Below, one piece after another: positions 1 through 6,843 of a stretch of 9,575 nucleotides of DNA. The stretch is from Acidobacteriota bacterium. GTDB lineage: Bacteria > Acidobacteriota > Vicinamibacteria > Vicinamibacterales > UBA2999. A program made the position numbers and the translations under genes. Under the pieces are notes generated by a model. It made no database searches. It saw nothing but the letters and a program-made list of their open reading frames with translations, and was not told the DNA's origin. The DNA lies in assembly GCA_020851835.1 (NCBI GenBank), contig JADZBZ010000313.1, positions 1 to 9,575 on the forward strand, in the 5' to 3' direction. Position 1 is the stretch's first letter; every line of letters starts with the position of its first letter.

Positions 1-2473
1 CCGCCGTCACGATCTCGTCCTCGCTCACCAGAAAGCACTCCTCGAGCGGCGGCGAGTACGGCACCGGCGTGTCAAGGGCTCCCAGGACGCGCACCGGTGC
101 GTCGAGCGCCTCGAACGCCTCTTCCTGAATCATTGCCGCCAGACTCTCGCCAATTCCTCCCGTTCGCGAGTCCTCCTGCGCGATGAGGACGCGGCCGCAG
201 TGCCGGGCCACGGCGAACACCGCGTCACGATCGAGCGGCGTGAGGCTGCGCAGGTCGAGCACCGCGGCCTCGATGCCCTCGCCCGACAGCACCTCGGCGG
301 CCCGCAGGCACTCGTGCACGTAGGCCCCGTACGAGATCATCGCCACATCGTGGCCCGCTCGCCGCAGCGCGGCCCGTCCCAGCGGGAGCGGCGCAGGCGC
401 GTCTGGCGGCAGGGCCTGCTTGATGCGCGGTTCACGATAGAGGGCGATGTGCTCGTAGTAGAGCACCGGGTCGGGATCGACCACGGCGGCCGCCATCAGC
501 GCGCGCGCGTCCTCGGGCGTGGACGGGACGACGATCTTGAGCCCGGGCGTGCGGTAGAACCAGGGCTCGGTGTTCTGCGAGTGATAGGGCCCCGCGTGGC
601 GCAGGCCGCCCCACGGCATGCGCACCACCATCGGCACGCTGGCGCCCCAGCGATAGCGGAGCTTGGCCGCGTTGTTCACGAGCTGGTTGAAGCCGGTGGC
701 GACGAAGTCGTTGAACTGCATCTCGCCGATGGGCCGCTGCCCGGCCAAGGCCGCGCCTACGCACACGCCCAGCACCCCGCTTTCGGCGAGCGGCGAATTG
801 AGGATGCGGTCGCCGAATTCTTCCAGCAGCGGCCGCAGCAGCAGGAACGCGTTGCCATACTGGCCCCCGACGTCCTCGCCGTAGACGAAGACACGCGGGT
901 CGGCCCGGAGCGCGTCGCCGACGCCGAGCATCACCGCCTCGAGGAAGGTGTTGCCCTTCTTGTCGAACGGACCACCTGGATCGAGGGGCGGCAAATCGGA
1001 GGTCGTGGGCTGCGCCAGCCGACGGGCGGGCTCGAGCAGCTCGATCCGGACCCGCGGCGGTTCATCCGCGCACACGCCGATTCCCGCCTGATCCGGCGAC
1101 GGCCACGGCATGGCGATGACGGCCCGGGCTTCCTGCTCCACCAGCTCGCGCGCCCACGCCCTGATGCGATCCGGCTCTTTGTGGCTGATGACGCCCTCGG
1201 CCTCGAGCAGCGCGGCGTAGCGAGGCAGCGGATCGCGCTTGGCCCAGAACTCGTACAGCTCGCGATTCGCGTAGCCGCCCTCGTGCAGCGTGTGGTACTC
1301 CCACGACGGCTGCGGGTCCTTGCCCAGGTAGAGCATGTCGTCGTGATGCGCATGGCCGCACATCCGCATCGCCATCAGCTCGATCAGCGTCGGGCCGTGG
1401 CCCGCCCGGGCGCGCTCGGCCGCCCACGTGAACGCCGCCGCCACCGCCTCGGGGTCCGTACCGTCGATGGAGATCCCCGGAATGCCGTACCCGGCGGCCT
1501 TGTCGGCGAAGACGCGCGCGGCGGAGTTCTCGGCCACCGGCGTGGAGAGCGCCGTCTGGTTGTTCTCGATGCAGAAGATCGCCGGCAGCTTCCGGGCGGC
1601 GCACACGTTGATGGCCTCGTGCCACTCGCCGAGGGACGACCCGCCCTCGCCGATGAAAGACACCGCCACCCGCTCCGAGCCCTCGCGCCAGAAGGCCATC
1701 GCCAGGCCCGCGATCGAGAGCGACCCGACGGCGAGCGGCGCGGTCGCCGGCAGCACCCCCCAGGCGAAATCGCCCGTGTGCAGGTCCTTGCCGTGCATCG
1801 GGGGGCCGTCCTTACCCATCTGCGCCGTGAAGATGTTGCGCACGGCCTCGGCGTCGTGCCGCATCGCGAGCGCCGCGCCAATGTCGCGAATGACCGGCGC
1901 AATCACGTCACCCCGCCACGAGCCGTCCTCGCCACGGTGCGCCGGTCCGCGCTTTAGACGGATCCCGGCGGCATAGATCGCCTCCTGCCCGAGCGAGCGG
2001 AAGCCCTTGCCCTGGAAGGCCCTGTCCCCCCAGCGGACCTCGCCCCCCATGAAGAGCTGCTTCAGCCGATTGTCGACGGCGCGTGTCAGCACCATGCCGC
2101 GGAGGATCTCGATGCGCTCGTCCCTGGTCAGCGAGGCCGCAATGGCCTCGCGGCGCAGGAAGCCGTCGCACGCGTCGGTCAGCTCGGCACGGGCTTGTTC
2201 CATGCGCTTGATGGCCGTCGTCCCGGGTGTCGTGTGGTCGGTGCCCTCAGGCGCCCGCAGCCGATCGTAAAGCTGCCGCGCCAGCTCGCGCCGGAACGGC
2301 ACGCGCAGCGCCTCGATGCCGGCGTGGTCGCGCGGCTTCAGCTTGGGGCCGCCGACCGTTTCGAAGACGTCCAGCACCCCGTGGACCGCGAGTGGATGCC
2401 GCTCGGTGATGAAGGCGGCCAGGCGGCTGGTCAGCCCGGACAGTCGGGAGGGATCGACGGCGGCGCGCGACAT
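1..2473 (-). CDS. Fused alpha-beta E1 component of a thiamine-diphosphate 2-oxoacid dehydrogenase (3' end cut by window edge)
   Basis: This open frame gives 824 residues with no stop before the window edge. An in-frame TGA lies three codons upstream of the ATG at 2473, so no earlier ATG start is possible. The protein has an N-terminal helical extension of about 120 residues of unknown role. An E1-alpha domain follows (about 120-460), with a thiamine-diphosphate motif GEG (275-277) and NN (304-305), and the His-rich stretch MCGHAHHDDM (371-380). The E1-beta domain (about 505-824) carries YGEDVGG (531-537) and LAESG (562-566), whose Glu564 matches the catalytic beta-subunit glutamate. The C-terminus VPYSPPLEE is typical of E1-beta, so only a few residues are missing. 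The family decarboxylates a 2-oxoacid and passes the acyl group to E2 lipoyl domains. The substrate (pyruvate or a branched-chain oxoacid) cannot be told from sequence alone. The hairpin upstream suggests a transcription unit separate from the ATPase operon. Confidence 0.9.
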   Translation of the reverse strand, partial: MSRAAVDPSRLSGLTSRLAAFITERHPLAVHGVLDVFETVGGPKLKPRDHAGIEALRVPFRRELARQLYDRLRAPEGTDHTTPGTTAIKRMEQARAELTDACDGFLRREAIAASLTRDERIEILRGMVLTRAVDNRLKQLFMGGEVRWGDRAFQGKGFRSLGQEAIYAAGIRLKRGPAHRGEDGSWRGDVIAPVIRDIGAALAMRHDAEAVRNIFTAQMGKDGPPMHGKDLHTGDFAWGVLPATAPLAVGSLSIAGLAMAFWREGSERVAVSFIGEGGSSLGEWHEAINVCAARKLPAIFCIENNQTALSTPVAENSAARVFADKAAGYGIPGISIDGTDPEAVAAAFTWAAERARAGHGPTLIELMAMRMCGHAHHDDMLYLGKDPQPSWEYHTLHEGGYANRELYEFWAKRDPLPRYAALLEAEGVISHKEPDRIRAWARELVEQEARAVIAMPWPSPDQAGIGVCADEPPRVRIELLEPARRLAQPTTSDLPPLDPGGPFDKKGNTFLEAVMLGVGDALRADPRVFVYGEDVGGQYGNAFLLLRPLLEEFGDRILNSPLAESGVLGVCVGAALAGQRPIGEMQFNDFVATGFNQLVNNAAKLRYRWGASVPMVVRMPWGGLRHAGPYHSQNTEPWFYRTPGLKIVVPSTPEDARALMAAAVVDPDPVLYYEHIALYREPRIKQALPPDAPAPLPLGRAALRRAGHDVAMISYGAYVHECLRAAEVLSGEGIEAAVLDLRSLTPLDRDAVFAVARHCGRVLIAQEDSRTGGIGESLAAMIQEEAFEALDAPVRVLGALDTPVPYSPPLEECFLVSEDEIVTA

Positions 2474-2500
2474 GACCCTTCATTGTGGTCGTGGAGGGTC
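2474..2500. repeat. Short inverted repeat before the E1 start codon
   Basis: GACCCT (2474-2479) and AGGGTC (2495-2500) form 6-bp arms with a 15-base spacer, directly before the E1 start codon. The repeat overlaps the possible -10 element and could be an operator. Arms this short also occur by chance. Confidence 0.2.
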
Positions 2501-2511
2501 GTGAGGGACAA
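2482..2511 (-). promoter_or_regulatory. Possible sigma-70-like promoter for the E1 gene
   Basis: On the minus strand, TTGTCC (2506-2511) and CACAAT (2482-2487) each match four of six consensus bases, with an 18-base spacer. They lie between the operon terminator and the E1 gene, where a promoter is expected. The -10 box ends only 8 bases before the ATG at 2473, so the transcript would be leaderless or nearly so. A GAAGGG element at 2476-2481 sits only 2 bases from the ATG, too close for a normal Shine-Dalgarno. This is a weak call. Confidence 0.2.
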
Positions 2512-2520
2512 GGGCCGCCT

Positions 2521-2558
2521 GACTGACGGGGCCGGCGGGCGCGCCGGCCCCGTCAGTC
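2521..2558 (-). terminator. Perfect 17-bp hairpin ending the N-ATPase operon
   Basis: Arms at 2521-2537 and 2542-2558 are exact reverse complements with a 4-base loop. The stem is very G+C-rich. The atpG stop codon (2553-2555) lies inside the upstream arm of the minus-strand transcript. No T-run follows the stem on either strand, so this is not a textbook intrinsic terminator, but U-poor hairpins are common at gene ends in G+C-rich bacteria. It could instead protect the 3' end of the operon mRNA or attenuate read-through into the E1 gene. Confidence 0.75.
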
Positions 2559-3458
2559 GCGGCGCGGCGTGCCGTTCGGCAACGCTTCGAAACCCGCCAG
2601 CACGTCGAACAACTCCTCGTCGATGCCGCTCTTTCGCATCGCGTTGTACCGCCCGCTGAGCTGCTCCAGCAGATCGTCGATGTTCTTCGATGCACGCTGC
2701 ATCGCGGCGAGCCGGCTGGCGTTCTCGCTCGCGAGAGACTCGGCGCAGGCCCGGAAGAGCGAGACGAAGAGATACTCCCGGATGAAGGCCCGCAGCGTCG
2801 CCGTGTCGCCGCCCAAGAGGTCGGGCCGGCAACGCGCCGGCCACGACTGGCGCGCGAGCCCGTCCCGCCACTCGTCGTCGAGGGGCAGCAGCCGCTGCCC
2901 GATCGGCGCGTAGAGCGAGCCGGACGTGGGCCGGTTGTAGAACAGATGGAGCTCCGCCACCTCGCTGTCGGCGCGACCGGACTCGCTCTCCAGTAGTATC
3001 TGTCCGACCAGCGGCGTGATGCCCCGAACGGAGTTCGGCACGGCGAAGAGACCGGCCAGCGACAGGCCCGCATCGGACAGACGCGCCTGCACGCGTTCGC
3101 CGACGGCCCAGACGCGGACCGTGCCCGGCAGGGCGGCCAGCCGAGCGACCGCGTGGTCGGCCAGCACGTCGTTGAACTGGCCGACCAGCCCCTGGTCCGA
3201 GCCGAACACCACCGCCCCGATCGTGCCGGGCGGCCCCGGTGGTCCGTTGCCGTCCACCGGCTCCCGGGCGGAGAGCGGGTTGTGCAGGCAGGCAATCAGC
3301 CCGAGCTCCACGGTCCGGAAGTAGTCGGCCAGCGCGCGGACCGATGCCTCGTACTGCCCGATGTTCGATGCCGCCAGCGCCTTCATCGTCCGGACGACCG
3401 CCTGCAGTTGCCCGGCGCTGGCCATCTTGTGCCGCAAGCCGGCCGTGGTTTCGCTCAT
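2553..3458 (-). CDS. atpG: N-ATPase subunit gamma, AtpG
   Basis: This 301-residue protein is the central rotor shaft, which turns inside the alpha3beta3 head and couples ATP hydrolysis to c-ring rotation. The N-terminal helix carries MASAGQLQAVVRTMKALAASN (12-32), the coiled-coil start of the family. FGSDQGLVGQFN (85-96) matches the conserved SDRGLCGGLN region of ordinary gamma. The C-terminal helix runs from about 220 to 290 and includes SENASRLAAMQRASKNIDDL (244-263) and a conserved RYNAMRK. A Pro/Gly-rich segment at about 67-79 precedes the central domain and may be a lineage-specific loop. The ATG at 3458 overlaps the atpA stop in ATGA, with GAGGAG just upstream. Longer versions of this frame would run into atpA and are not credible. 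It is the last gene of the operon, and its stop lies in the terminator hairpin. Confidence 0.95.
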   Translation of the reverse strand: MSETTAGLRHKMASAGQLQAVVRTMKALAASNIGQYEASVRALADYFRTVELGLIACLHNPLSAREPVDGNGPPGPPGTIGAVVFGSDQGLVGQFNDVLADHAVARLAALPGTVRVWAVGERVQARLSDAGLSLAGLFAVPNSVRGITPLVGQILLESESGRADSEVAELHLFYNRPTSGSLYAPIGQRLLPLDDEWRDGLARQSWPARCRPDLLGGDTATLRAFIREYLFVSLFRACAESLASENASRLAAMQRASKNIDDLLEQLSGRYNAMRKSGIDEELFDVLAGFEALPNGTPRRD

Positions 3459-5032
3459 GGCTCCTCGTCCGCGGCGGCGGCGCCGCCGGCAACGGGCCCC
3501 GGCGCAGGCCACACCTGCGCCAGCGCCTGCCGGGCGATACCGACAATCACGTCCCGATCCGCCGCACTGAGGTCGCCGGCGGACTCGAATCGCGCGCAGA
3601 CATCGGCCGGGATCTGCGCCGCGGCGGCCTGCACGGCGCGCTCGGCCTCGACCATGCGGTCCAGGGGCACCTCGTCGAAGAGCTTGGCGGTCAGCGCCAG
3701 CAGTACCGTGATCTGCGCAGGCACCGGCACGGGAGCGAACTCCGGCTGCCTGAGGCACGCCCGGATGCGCCGCCCGTGCTCGATGGTCTTGCGCGTGTCC
3801 TCGTCCAGGCGGGCGCCAAAACGCGCAAACGTCTCCAGCTCCTCGAACTGGGCGTAGGCCAGCTTCAGGTCGCCGGCGACGGCCCGATACGCCGCCCTCT
3901 GCGCCTTGCCGCCGACCCGCGACACCGAGCGGCCCACGTCGATCGCAGGCAGCACGCCCAGGTCGAACAGGGTTGGCGACAGGTAGATCTGCCCGTCCGT
4001 GATCGAGATCAGGTTGGTCGGGATGTAGGCGGAGATGTCCTGCCCCTCGGTCTCGATGATCGGCAGGGCCGTGAGCGACCCGCCTCCGAGTTCCTGCCGC
4101 AGCCGGGTGGCGCGCTCGAGCAGGCGCGAGTGGATGTAGAAGATGTCGCCGGGGAAGGCCTCGCGTCCCGGCGGGCGCCGCAGCAGCAGCGACAGCTCGC
4201 GATAGGCGCGCGCGTGATGCGTGAGGTCGTCGTACACGATCAGCACGTCGCGGCCGGACTCCACGAAGTGCTCCGCGATGCTGGTCGCCGCATAGGGTGC
4301 GATGTAGGCCAGGGCCGGCGGCTCGTTGCCCTCCGTCACGACCACGACGGTGTAGTCCATGGCCCCCCGCTCCCGCAGGGTGGCGATCCCCTTCGCCACG
4401 GCCGACGCGCGCTGGCCGATGGCGCAGTACACGCAGAGCACGTCCCGGCCCCGCTGGTTGAGGATGGTGTCGATGGCGATGGCGGTCTTGCCGGTCTGCC
4501 GGTCTCCGAGGATCAACTCGCGCTGTCCGCGTCCGATGGGGATCAGGGCGTCGATGACCTTGATGCCGGTCTGGAGCGGCACGGTGACCGGCGCCCGGTC
4601 CATGATGGCGGCCGCCGGACGCTCGATTGGCAGGCGCTGGTCCGAGTGCACCGGGCCGTTGCCGTCGAGCGGACGGCCGAGCGGATCGACGATGCGGCCC
4701 AGCACGCCGTCGCCGACCGGCACGTCCATGACCCGGCCGGTCCGCTCCACCTCGTCGCCCGCGTGCAGGCGCCAGTAGTCGCCGAGCAGGACGACGCCGA
4801 TCTCGTCCTCGTCCACGTTGAAGGCGATCCCGGCGATGCCCCCGGGAAACGCCAGCAGCTCCTCGAACCCCGCCCCGGGCAGCCCGGAGACCGTGGCGAT
4901 GCCGGTGGAAACCATGCGGACCCGGCCCACCTCCCGCGGCACGAGGTCCGGCACGACCGCCTCGCGCGCCCGGCCGAGCTCGGCGAACGCGCGGTCGAAG
5001 ACACGCGCCAGCGGATCAGGCTCGGTGCTCAT
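3455..5032 (-). CDS. atpA: N-ATPase subunit alpha, AtpA
   Basis: This 525-residue protein is the non-catalytic nucleotide-binding subunit of the alpha3beta3 head. An N-terminal beta-barrel domain (about 25-100) is followed by the nucleotide-binding domain with Walker A GDRQTGKT (176-183), a Walker B-like strand VLIVYDDL (263-270), and the alpha signature SVSRVGGKAQ (369-378). Arg372 in that signature corresponds to the arginine finger that completes the beta-subunit active site. YIPTNLISITDGQIYL (336-351) is also highly conserved in alpha. The helical C-terminal domain ends in an Ala/Pro-rich acidic tail. I chose the ATG at 5032 because it overlaps the atpF stop in ATGA and fits family length. 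An upstream in-frame extension to 5152 lies inside atpF and has low-complexity sequence. The N-terminus lacks the long delta-binding segment of ordinary alpha subunits, as expected for this class. Confidence 0.97.
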   Translation of the reverse strand: MSTEPDPLARVFDRAFAELGRAREAVVPDLVPREVGRVRMVSTGIATVSGLPGAGFEELLAFPGGIAGIAFNVDEDEIGVVLLGDYWRLHAGDEVERTGRVMDVPVGDGVLGRIVDPLGRPLDGNGPVHSDQRLPIERPAAAIMDRAPVTVPLQTGIKVIDALIPIGRGQRELILGDRQTGKTAIAIDTILNQRGRDVLCVYCAIGQRASAVAKGIATLRERGAMDYTVVVVTEGNEPPALAYIAPYAATSIAEHFVESGRDVLIVYDDLTHHARAYRELSLLLRRPPGREAFPGDIFYIHSRLLERATRLRQELGGGSLTALPIIETEGQDISAYIPTNLISITDGQIYLSPTLFDLGVLPAIDVGRSVSRVGGKAQRAAYRAVAGDLKLAYAQFEELETFARFGARLDEDTRKTIEHGRRIRACLRQPEFAPVPVPAQITVLLALTAKLFDEVPLDRMVEAERAVQAAAAQIPADVCARFESAGDLSAADRDVIVGIARQALAQVWPAPGPVAGGAAAADEEP

Positions 5033-5844
5033 CCGGCAACCGGCGCGCCCGGCAGGACCGCGCGCGCTCCACCCGCATGTTCGGGCGTCGTCTCTGCCAG
5101 CAGATCGCCGACGCGCTGCTCGATCGACGCGAGGTAGCCGGCGATGCTCCACGCCACCTTGTGCCCGTCGACCACCAGCTCGATGCCGCTGACCACTTCC
5201 GGCGCCGCCTCGAAGCGCACCGGGGTCCCCGTATGGAGCGTCTCGTCGAGCGCCGCCTGGATGGCCGCGCGTTGCTCCGCCGGGAGCTCGAAGGCGCTCC
5301 GCACCAGGACGGGCGCCGATGCCGTCCGAATCGTCTCGGCGACGCCCTCCTTCGCCGGGCCGTCCAGCGCCCGTACGCGCCTGACGAACACGTCGGCCGC
5401 CCGCGCCTCCAGACTGGCGCCTGCCAGATCGGACAGCACCTTCCGGGCAATGGCGTAGACCTCGCGCTGCGTCTCGCGGCGGATAGCCTGATCGAGGGCT
5501 CGCGCGTCGTTTCTCAGCTGCGCCTGGCGCCGTGCGCTCGCCTGGTCGGCCGCCTGACGGGCCTCCTCGAGCAGCCGGCGGCGCTCGGCGCCCGCCTCTT
5601 CGGCCGCCTGCGTCATCAGCGCGGCCCGCTGCTGGTCGAACTCGGCGTTCTTCCGCTCGAACTCGGCGCGTGCCTGCCCCGCTTCGGCCTGCCGTGCGGC
5701 GGCATCAGCCAGCTCGCCCGCAACGCGCCGCTCGCGCGCGTCGATGGCGTTCAGGATGGGCGTGTACAGGAAGCGCTTCATCAGCCACACCAGGATGACG
5801 AAGTTGAGCGCCTGCGCGCTCACGGTGAACCAGTCCACTTGCAT
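5029..5844 (-). CDS. atpF: N-ATPase subunit b with delta-like C-terminal domain, AtpF
   Basis: This 271-residue protein is the peripheral stalk that holds the head against the rotor. One N-terminal membrane helix (about 6-26, with QALNFVILVWLMKRF) is followed by a long charged coiled coil (about 35-140) rich in Ala, Arg, Glu and Gln. The C-terminal part (about 150-250) resembles the delta subunit: VLVRSAFELPAEQRAAIQAAL (179-199), then VVSGIELVVDGHKVAWSIAG (217-236), which matches the MAGVIIRAGDMVIDGSV region of E. coli delta. Ordinary b subunits have about 156 residues, so the extra length is this fused module. It explains why no atpH gene is present. The ATG at 5844 follows the atpE stop by 3 bases. 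The stop overlaps the atpA start by 4 bases. The last 20 residues are Ala/Gly/Pro-rich. Confidence 0.95.
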   Translation of the reverse strand: MQVDWFTVSAQALNFVILVWLMKRFLYTPILNAIDARERRVAGELADAAARQAEAGQARAEFERKNAEFDQQRAALMTQAAEEAGAERRRLLEEARQAADQASARRQAQLRNDARALDQAIRRETQREVYAIARKVLSDLAGASLEARAADVFVRRVRALDGPAKEGVAETIRTASAPVLVRSAFELPAEQRAAIQAALDETLHTGTPVRFEAAPEVVSGIELVVDGHKVAWSIAGYLASIEQRVGDLLAETTPEHAGGARAVLPGAPVAG

Positions 5845-5847
5845 TCG

Positions 5848-6129
5848 TCACCGCCCCGCAGTCTGGGTGATCACGTGGTTCCAGAACGGGTTGGCGAAGA
5901 TCAGGATCATCGAGACCACGAAACAGTAGATGGCGGTCGATTCGATCATCGCCAGCCCCACGAACAGCGTGCGGGTGATGGTGGCCGAGGCATCCGGCTG
6001 TTGCGCCAGCGCGGTGAGGGCGGTCGAGACCGACCGGCCCTCGCTGAGCGCCGGGGCGACGCACCCGGCAGCCGTCGTGATGCCGGCAATGACGATCGAG
6101 GCGAGAGCGATCAGGGTGGTGGTGTCCAT
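5848..6129 (-). CDS. atpE: N-ATPase rotor ring subunit c, AtpE
   Basis: This 93-residue hairpin of two membrane helices forms the ion-carrying rotor ring. Helix 1 spans about 6-42 and helix 2 about 52-82, joined by the polar loop AQQPDA (42-47) that contacts the gamma foot. Helix 2 carries the ion-binding MIESTAIY (61-68). Glu63 is the essential carboxylate, and Ser64 and Thr65 match the Na+ ligands of the Ilyobacter tartaricus ring (Glu65, Ser66, Thr67). In helix 1, Glu30 takes the place of Ilyobacter Gln32, giving two carboxylates per site. That feature is usual in N-ATPases and leaves ion choice open: the Burkholderia pseudomallei N-ATPase ring was reported to be H+-specific. AGAGGA (6135-6140) lies 5 bases before the ATG, a good ribosome site for a subunit needed in many copies. 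The stop is 3 bases before atpF. Confidence 0.96.
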   Translation of the reverse strand: MDTTTLIALASIVIAGITTAAGCVAPALSEGRSVSTALTALAQQPDASATITRTLFVGLAMIESTAIYCFVVSMILIFANPFWNHVITQTAGR

Positions 6130-6147
6130 GCGGGTCCTCTGGTTGGG

Positions 6148-6843
6148 TCAGGCGCCGGGCGCCGGTGCCGGCGCGACCGGGCGCGTCCTGATGGCCGCGG
6201 CGATGTACACCGCCGCAAGCACGCTGAAGATGTAAGCCTGCACCATGCCGGTGAGCAGCCCGAGCGCCGTCATGACGATGGGAAAGATGAAGGGCGTGAT
6301 GGTCAGCAGGATGCCGATGATCATCGCACCGCTCATCATGTTGCCGAAGAGGCGAACAGCCAGGGCCAGCGTCCGCGACAGTTCGCTGATGACGTTGAAG
6401 GGCAGCATCACCACGGTCGGCTCCACGTAGGACTCGAGGTAGCCGCCGACACCCTGGTCGGCGATGCCGTACCACGGCACCGCCACGAGCACGCAGAGCG
6501 CCAGCGCCGCGGTGGTGGACAGCGATCCCGTCGGCGGCTCGAAGCCGGGGATGACGGTGCACAGGCTGGCCGTGGCGATGAACAGGAACAGCGTGCCCAG
6601 GAAGCCCAGGTACTTCTCCGGATGCGGCAGGCCGATGTCCTCGATCTGCTGCACGATGGCCATCACCACGATCTCCAGCAGGTTCTGCCAGCGCGATCGC
6701 GTGAGTTCGGCCGAAAGTCTGCGGGTGATGAGCATCGATCCCAGGGTGAGCAGCAGCATCAGGCCCCACGTGAACACGATCGTCGCGTTCAGCGTGACGA
6801 ACCCGTACTGCCAGAAAATCAGCTCGTCAGGGCTGAGGCGCAT
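6148..6843 (-). CDS. atpB: N-ATPase stator subunit a, AtpB
   Basis: This 231-residue polytopic membrane protein forms the ion half-channels beside the c-ring. Hydrophobic segments lie at about 13-38, 80-100, 108-127, 172-195 and 198-219. The defining motif is LAVRLFGNMMSG (161-172), where Arg164 matches the essential stator arginine (E. coli Arg210) that displaces ions from the c-subunit glutamate. PHPEKYLGFLGTLFLFI (73-89) is another family signature. The C-terminus ends in an Ala/Pro tail. The ATG at 6843 has a strong GGAGGAGG at 6850-6857 with 6-base spacing. The gene overlaps the end of atpR by 17 bases, and an 18-base gap separates it from atpE. This is the shorter form of subunit a typical of the N-ATPase. 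Confidence 0.96.
   Translation of the reverse strand: MRLSPDELIFWQYGFVTLNATIVFTWGLMLLLTLGSMLITRRLSAELTRSRWQNLLEIVVMAIVQQIEDIGLPHPEKYLGFLGTLFLFIATASLCTVIPGFEPPTGSLSTTAALALCVLVAVPWYGIADQGVGGYLESYVEPTVVMLPFNVISELSRTLALAVRLFGNMMSGAMIIGILLTITPFIFPIVMTALGLLTGMVQAYIFSVLAAVYIAAAIRTRPVAPAPAPGA

Noticed and set aside
200..1957. 585-codon open frame on the plus strand
   Set aside because: It is antisense to the E1 gene, whose minus-strand frame is continuous for 824 codons with conserved thiamine and beta-subunit motifs.
2247..2483. Minus-strand ORF of 78 codons starting at ATG 2483
   Set aside because: It is out of frame with the E1 gene by one base and lies inside its N-terminal coding region. The E1 frame continues for more than 800 codons.
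2521..2558. Palindrome read as a protein-binding operator or recombination site
   Set aside because: The long perfect arms with a 4-base loop at the end of an operon fit an RNA hairpin better, and no mobile gene is nearby.
3456..3758. Upstream extension of atpG to an ATG at 3758
   Set aside because: The extra 100 residues lie inside atpA and are Arg/Ala/Gly-rich, while the ATG at 3458 overlaps the atpA stop and matches the gamma N-terminus.
3239..5137. 632-codon open frame on the plus strand
   Set aside because: It lies antisense to atpG, atpA and part of atpF. Its product is Arg/Gly/Asp/His/Val-rich with no recognisable domain, as expected for a G+C-rich antisense shadow of real genes.
5033..5152. 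Upstream extension of atpA by 40 codons
   Set aside because: It lies within the 3' end of atpF and has no alpha-subunit resemblance. The ATGA overlap at 5029-5032 gives the better start.
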